Of a DNA stretch of 64,000 nt, positions 58,167 to 64,000 are shown piece by piece. Numbering within the stretch: position 1 is the stretch's first letter; each line of letters begins with the position of its first letter. The notes under the pieces are model-generated. The model did no database searches. It was not told where the DNA came from and was given only the letters and a program-made list of their open reading frames with translations. The position numbers and the translations under genes are program-made. The stretch is from Lycium barbarum (taxonomy: Eukaryota; Streptophyta; Magnoliopsida; Solanales; Solanaceae), in assembly GCF_019175385.1 (NCBI RefSeq), contig NC_083348.1:4417001-4481000 (forward strand). The letters are read 5' to 3'.

Positions 58167-61100
58167 TTTTAGTCGGGGATCACCCGCAAGATTACAAATC
58201 AGCAAAGAGTTTTATACTCCCAAATGGGAACCATTTAGAAAATGGTTTTTTGATAATTTTAAACCTGAAGAAACTATGGTTTTTCAGGAAGAATTTTATA
58301 AAGATCTTACCAAAGCAAATAAGATTATATCTTTTGTGCCTTGGTTTATGGCAAAATATTTTGCTAATTATCTCTCTGTTTTAGAAAGAGATTATAAGTT
58401 GTCAAATGGAGAAATCATTCATACAGTGTTTCCTCCGCAACAATCTTTTCAAATAGGCAAAGATGATAAAACTTTGCACTTTTCAGCATTTTCAAAGTTA
58501 ATTGAAAATGAAGGCTTGCCTATATTTACTAGACATGTTAATATGGTAATAAGGCAACAAAATTATTCTAATATTTACATGAATATTTTAGGTGAACAAA
58601 TATTTTCACTTCATGAAAAAGTTGATAAACTTTTAGCTAATATTCATAAGGCATCTATTTCTGATAAAGGGAAACAGAAAGAAGTTGTTGCTACTCCCAG
58701 TATACAGCCTCCTCCTGAAATTCATGATTTCAAATTAAAACCTATATCAGAATTAGAAAACCTTTTAGATGAAAAGTTTAAAAATTTAAAGCTTACTCCT
58801 CTAATAGCAGAGGATGATAAATATTTATCTGATATTGATTATAAGTCTCGTATAGCATCAGATATTAATAAAATTGATGAATATTATGCTGTCAAGCCTA
58901 CCCAGAGGATGTACTACTATCCTCGTCCAACTCCTCAAGATGTTTTATTAGAAGAGCATGAACATGTTATTTCCAACAGTTATAGTGGTAAGGAAATATA
59001 TGAATGGAATATTGACGGTTATACTGAACGTCAGATTTATTGTACTATTCATAGGATGTTAATGTACAGCACTATCTGCAAAGTCCATAAAAATACTGAA
59101 AGAGTTATTGCAGATATGATTATAGCCGGTTTCACTGGCCAATTAAAAGGTTGGAGGGATAATTATCTAACTGCTGCACAGCGAAATGCAATTTTAGGAG
59201 CTGTTAAGCAGGAACCTGGTCATGAAGCACCAGTAGCAAATGCAGTTTATACACTGGTCATTAATATTGTTGAACATTTTTCAGGAAGATGGTCCGATAA
59301 TAGTGAATCGATACGAACCATGCTTCAAAACCTTAGATGTAAGACCCTAACCTCATTTAGGTGGTACAAAGATGTTTTTCTTTGCAGGGTTATGGAATTA
59401 CCAGAGAGTAATGACTCCCACTGGAAGTCCAAGTTTATAGATGGGCTCCCTTCTCTTTTTGCAGAAAGAGTTAGAAAAGCTCTTAGAAAAGGAGATAGAA
59501 GCATTAATTATGATGCTTATACTTATGGAAACTTAATTGGTACTTGTATGCAGGAAGGTTTAGCCTTATGTAATGAGATACAGCTTAACCAACAGATCAA
59601 GCGCCATGGTCTTAATGAAAGACAACAATTAGGAGAATTTTGTGGGCAGTTTGGGTTAGATGTGCCCCAATCTTCAAAAAAGCCTCATAGGCAAAAGAAA
59701 AAGTATAAAGACTTCCAGCAATGGAAAGAAAAGCGCTTACAAAAGAAGGCTAGGCGCAAAAAGTCTTTTAAAGAAAAGAAGGATTTTATTAAAACAAAAA
59801 ATCCCAAAGCCTGTTATAAGTGTGGCAGAGTAGGTCATTTTTATAAAAATTGCAAGGTTAAGGAAAAGATTAAAGCACTTAACATAGATGATGACCTTAG
59901 AGAATCTTTATACAAGATTTTATTAAATTCAGAACCAGAACCAGAGAATGATTCTGGTAAGGAAAATGATAGTTCTTCAAACCCTTCTTCGGATGAAGAT
60001 ATTAGGGTATTAGGAGAAGAAAGTTATATCTCAACCAGTTCAGAAGAAGAATGTCAACCATGCCAATTAGGGCAACCTTGTGTTAAACCCAAGGATGATG
60101 ATGAGTTCTATAAGCTTGTCTCCCAATTTACTGAAAATAGTATCCATTTTTTAGATGGTAATAACCTCTTTGATCTCCTTAAATATATTAAGGATCCTAA
60201 TCTTAGGTCCCAAATTATAGACCAAATAGGTTCAGAACAACGGCCCCAAGAGGAACCAACTGCTGTAGAAGTTAGAGAACCTACAGGACCTTATACTATG
60301 GCTGGAGTTAAAAAACTCCTTCAAGAACGCAGGAATATTATAAGTACACCGGCAACTACTCAAGATTTAGAAAGAGAGGTTTATAACCTTAAACAAGAAA
60401 TTTCCACCCTTAGGAGGCACCAAACCACCCTTGATTACCGGGTCTCGCAATTAGAAGGGAAAGGAAAAATTATAGAAACACTACCAGTATATAATACAGT
60501 AGAAGATTCACCAGTTGATAACACCGTAGAAACAGTTGCTACGGAAGAAGGAGAAAGCAGTAATCCCAGCTCTAATTTTCTAATAAAATTAGAAGCTGTT
60601 ACTTCTTTTAAATTTTTTATAAAAATTACTCTCTTGATAGATTACAATTTCAAAAAAGAATTTACTGCTCTAGTTGATAGTGGAGCAGATTTAAGTTGTA
60701 TTCAAGAAGGATTAATTCCTTCAAAATATTTTCAAAAAACTACTCATAGTTTACGGTCTGCTAGTGGCCAAAAGATGGGTATTACTTATAAATTACCCAA
60801 AGCTTATATTTGCCAAGACAAGGTTTGCATTCCTGAAAACTTTGTATTGGTAAAAGATATTTCAAATCAAATGATTTTAGGGACTCCATTCATACATAAA
60901 CTATTTCCTATTCAATGGATGGATGACAAAGGTTTTATAGGAACCTATGATGAAAAACCAGTTAAATTTCAGTTTATAACTGAACCCTTTACAAGAATTT
61001 TAAATGAAATTAAAGAGAAGTTGATAAATAAACATCAGCAAATCAATTTTCTTAAACAAGAAATTTATACTCTTTAGATTGAAGATATTTTACAAAATCC

Positions 61101-62529
61101 TAAATTACAGGAAAAAATTGAGTTTATAAAAAATCAATTTTCTTTACAAATTTGTAATGATCATCCTAATGCTTTTTGGGACAGGAAAAGACATATTGTC
61201 ACTCTTCCATATGAACAATCTTTTTCTGAAAAAGATATTCCTACTAAAGCAAGACCATGTCAAATGAATTCCGAATATTTGGAATTATGTAAAAATGAGA
61301 TTTCTTCTCTTTTACAGAAAGGCCTAATAAGACCTTCGAAATCTCCATGGTCATGCACAGCTTTTTATGTTAATAAACATGTTGAACAGGAACGAGGTGT
61401 TCCAAGATTAGTAATAAATTATAAACCCCTTAATAAAGTTTTAAAATGGATTAGATATCCTATTCCTAATAAAAAGGATCTATTAGATCGCCTTCATAAT
61501 GCGATCATATTTTCTAAATTCGATTTAAAATCAGGATATTGGCAAATCCAAATAGCCGAAGCAGATAAATATAAAACTGCTTTTAATGTCCCAATAGGAC
61601 AATTTGAATGGAATGTCATGCCTTTTGGACTGAAGAATGCCCCTTCAGAATTTCAAAAGATTATGAATGATATTTTTATGGCTTATAGCAACTTTATCAT
61701 TGTTTATATTGATGATATTTTGGTATTTTCAAATACTATTGAAATGCATTTCAAACATCTTGATATATTCAAGAAAGTTATTATTCAAAATGGTTTGGTT
61801 ATATCTAAGCCAAAAATGTCACTTTTTCAAACAAAAGTCAGATTTCTTGGACATAATATTGAGAAAGGAAAAATTGTTCCTATCAGTAGAAGTATAGAAT
61901 TTGCTTCAAAATTTCCTGATATTATTACTGATAAAACTCAGCTCCAAAGATTTCTTGGAAGCTTAAATTATATTTCACCATTTTATAAAGATTTGGCCAA
62001 GGATACAACTATTTTATATGATAGACTAAAAAAGATTCCAAAACCCTGGACTGATGCTCATACGCAAGCAGTTCAAAAAATCAAAGAGAAAGTTAATAAT
62101 CTTCCTTGTCTTGCTTTAGCCAATCCTAACTGGCAAAAAATTATTGAAACTGATGCCTCTGATATTGGCTATGGAGGAATTCTTAAACAACTTTCTCCAA
62201 TTAATAAACAAGAATATTTGGTCCAGTTTTATTCTGGAAAATGGAATAATAGCCAAAAGAACTATGCTACTATAGCAAAAGAAATTCTTGCTATAGTAAA
62301 ATGTGTTCTTAAATTTCAAGGTGATTTATATAATCAAAAGTTTTTAATAAAAACTGACTGTCAAGCAGCCAAATTTATGTTTAATAAAGATTGCAAACAT
62401 GACGTTTCTAAACAAATGTTTGCTAGATGGCAAGCTCTTTTAGCACCATTTGATTTTGAAATTCATTATAAAAAAGGATCAGATAATAGTCTCACTGATT
62501 TTGTCACTAGAGAATATTTGAGTTCATAA
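58144..62529 (+). pseudogene. Pararetrovirus polyprotein: coat, protease, RT, RNase H
   Basis: One frame of 1462 codons including its stop, broken by a TAG at 61075-61077. Residues 1-555 are coat protein-like (FTGQLKGWRDNYLT, KFIDGLPSLFAERVRKAL) with a Lys/Arg-rich block at about 510-545, then the knuckle CYKCGRVGHFYKNC (557-570). An acidic region and a coiled coil (about 740-775) follow. Protease ALVDSGADLSCI (Asp 845) and MILGTPFIHK. After the stop come RT (GLIRPSKSPWSC, FSKFDLKSGYWQIQI, FGLKNAPSEF, active site YIDD at 61705-61716) and RNase H (ETDASDIGYGG, AKEILAIVK, LTDFVTRE). The stop lies between protease and RT and lacks a known plant readthrough context. Confidence 0.92.
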
Positions 62530-62551
62530 CCATTATTTCCATATTTGCAGG

Positions 62552-62808
62552 ATGAGACCAATATTGACACCTCCCTCTAATAGAGGAAGGGGAAGAGGAC
62601 AAAAAGGAACAAGCAGAGGTACTGTTCTTGCTCAAATGGGCAACAGAAGGCTAATAGCCGAAAATATTGCAGGAACTTCTGGTAATACCCAGAAGCAAAT
62701 TACTTATGCTGAATATTTGGCTTTCATAGAAGCACAAAAGAATGGGGATAATATGCCTCCATCATATTCCAATGCTCTCATCATCGATGATAATGGGGAC
62801 ACTGATTC
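62552..62808 (+). pseudogene. Third viral ORF, 5' part only
   Basis: Starts 22 bases after ORF2. The N-terminus is Arg/Gly-rich (NRGRGRGQKGTSRG), followed by KQITYAEYLAFIEAQ. Position and character fit a transactivator/viroplasmin or another accessory protein of caulimovirids, but I recognise no decisive motif. Cut at codon 86 by the LTR at 62809; further apparent codons belong to the LTR. Confidence 0.55.
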
Positions 62809-64000
62809 TGTCACGACCCAACCCCGCGACCAGTGCCCGAGCTGGGCACCTATACGTACCCGATACCCAAATTAGCATATTAACAGAATAATAATATAAT
62901 AATAGTATCAGTGGACGCTACAGAATTTAACAGAAAAGCAGACTTGGCACACATAGGCCGATAAGGCCATCATAGAACAAAGTATCCCAAACATATGTAC
63001 AGAACCCACACAGATGTATCCACAGACCTCTACAGAACATATCATAATCATAAGACGGGACAGAGCCCCGTCATACCCAGAACAAAGTACATATCCAGAT
63101 AGCAGTGACAGACTGTACCAAAAGATGGGCTCTGAAGAAGAGAGCGCCCCAAAATAGCAGAAATGGGATCCTAAACGTGTGGATCAGCGAACCTGTCGTC
63201 TGTACCTGCGCGGCATGAAAACGCAGCCCCCGAAGGAAGGGGGTCAGTACGAAATATGTACTGAATATGTAAAGCGGAATCACAGAAGTCAAATCATAAT
63301 GGTTACAGAAAATGAGTACAAAATCCAGAGTGTCAAATGCATATTTCCCAAAACAGACAGAATGTGTACAGAAACATATGTCATATCATATCCGGCCCCT
63401 GCCACTGGACTCGGCAGACAGAACGTGGTCACCCTCCCGACACTGGTGCCACAATACAGAGGAATCAGAAAAAGGGGCGTGGTCCCGTATCATATAATGT
63501 CATATCAAAATGGCCATAACAGATCAGATCAGAATAGGCGGACATGACACATCATACTCCACAGACCCATGTACGCATATACCTGCCCCCTCACATCGGG
63601 ACGCGGCGAACAATGCAGAGAATTACGCTTGACAACATATCCTGGCCCGGGCTCAGTGTGGGAAACATTGGGACATCCACGAATGGAGTAGTGAGAGACT
63701 AATGCAATTTAAAAATATCATAAATGTTTTCAAAGACTCGATGAAGCGTAGCAAAGACAAACAAATCAAATGGAGTCGGACGGAATCATAATAAATGTAT
63801 TTCGGATATCATAATAAATTACAGAAGTATAACTTTCCCGAAGTCATTCCGAGTGTCAAAATAATTTATAATATTTAACAGAATATTTAAAATAATATTC
63901 GTTAAGCGATTAGTAGGGTAATTAAAACATTTCTTTCAAAAATCGCTTAAAAAGAAAGCTTTAGCATATTAGGGGCAAAACCGTAAATAGCGGGCCCGCC
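62809..64000 (-). mobile_element. LTR of the 11002-14057 family, cut by window end
   Basis: From TGTCACGACCC at 62809 it follows 11002-12200 closely, with an 8-base gap near 62825. It interrupts the third viral ORF, so it is younger than the virus. The 5 bp before it, GATTC, should recur at the far end outside the window. Confidence 0.9.
63206..63263 (-). other. Three-hairpin LTR module, copy in viral insert
   Basis: CTGCG/CGCAG, CCCCC GAAGGAA GGGGG, CAGTAC/GTACTG. The second loop differs by one base from copy 1; stems are intact. Confidence 0.7.

Larger units (their letters stand above)
57667..62808 (+). mobile_element. Endogenous pararetrovirus, partial (Caulimoviridae type)
   Basis: Three plus-strand ORFs in the order of a plant pararetrovirus: movement-protein remnant, coat protein-protease-RT-RNase H, and a small third ORF. 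RNase H ends the polyprotein and there is no integrase or LTR, which separates it from gypsy elements. The left end falls in a microsatellite, the right end is cut by the LTR at 62809. No intergenic region or tRNA-Met site was found. The genus is not assigned. It is an old copy: one nonsense codon, both ends lost. Confidence 0.9.

Noticed and set aside
61075..61077. Programmed readthrough of the viral TAG
   Set aside because: The following bases do not match the CARYYA context and no strong downstream structure is evident by eye; a plain nonsense mutation is simpler.

Overview
The window looks like heterochromatic or intergenic plant nuclear DNA. It is probably from a dicot of the nightshade group (Solanaceae), inferred from AT-rich DNA, the dominance of Tekay/Del-like Ty3-gypsy elements with TGTCACGACCC-type LTR ends, a plant mobile domain gene, an endogenous pararetrovirus, and Tourist/Stowaway-like MITEs. 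I found no intact single-copy cellular gene. Nearly everything with structure is transposon- or virus-derived, and most coding genes lie on the minus strand.

Layout. 1-3683: an LTR fragment, AT-rich spacer, a 3 x 59-bp tandem repeat and a tRNA-derived SINE with a long TTA tail. 3684-10915: a candidate non-autonomous Helitron that received a 4.7-kb Ty1-copia element (4319-9034, perfect AGAAT target duplication). 11002-18113: a chimeric gypsy element whose two LTRs belong to different families and whose RNase H is fused in frame to a foreign chromodomain, with the integrase missing. 18279-18781: a Tourist-like MITE nested in a Stowaway-like MITE.

18836-55942 is one old gypsy element (here called Y) swollen to 37 kb by four insertions. 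These are gypsy X (22388-30540, in the reverse transcriptase), a solo LTR (30795-34014, just before the reverse transcriptase), a nearly intact Tekay-like element Z (37104-47218, in the 5' LTR), and a gag-only LTR element W (47331-55382, in the same LTR). The 3' LTR of Y at 18836-20347 preserves the empty site of both LTR insertions. Y abuts a broken plant mobile domain (MAIN-like) gene with recognisable introns (55943-57118).

57414-62808 holds an LTR fragment, a TAC/TAT microsatellite and a partial endogenous pararetrovirus of Caulimoviridae type. Its order is movement protein remnant, coat protein-protease-reverse transcriptase-RNase H, then a third ORF cut by another LTR that runs off the window (62809-64000).

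The most interesting signals are not genes. First, a block of three hairpins of about 57 nt recurs near the U5 side of several related but distinct gypsy LTR families, with paired base changes that keep the stems. Second, five sequence families carry arrays of family-specific CpG-rich palindromes in otherwise AT-rich DNA, with CG-to-TG changes consistent with past cytosine methylation. Third, element W has only two gag-like proteins and carries the same GCGATCGC palindromes in its LTRs and its interior. Coordinates of element ends were read by eye from terminal motifs, primer-binding sites and target duplications. Family names are from recognition, not a database search.
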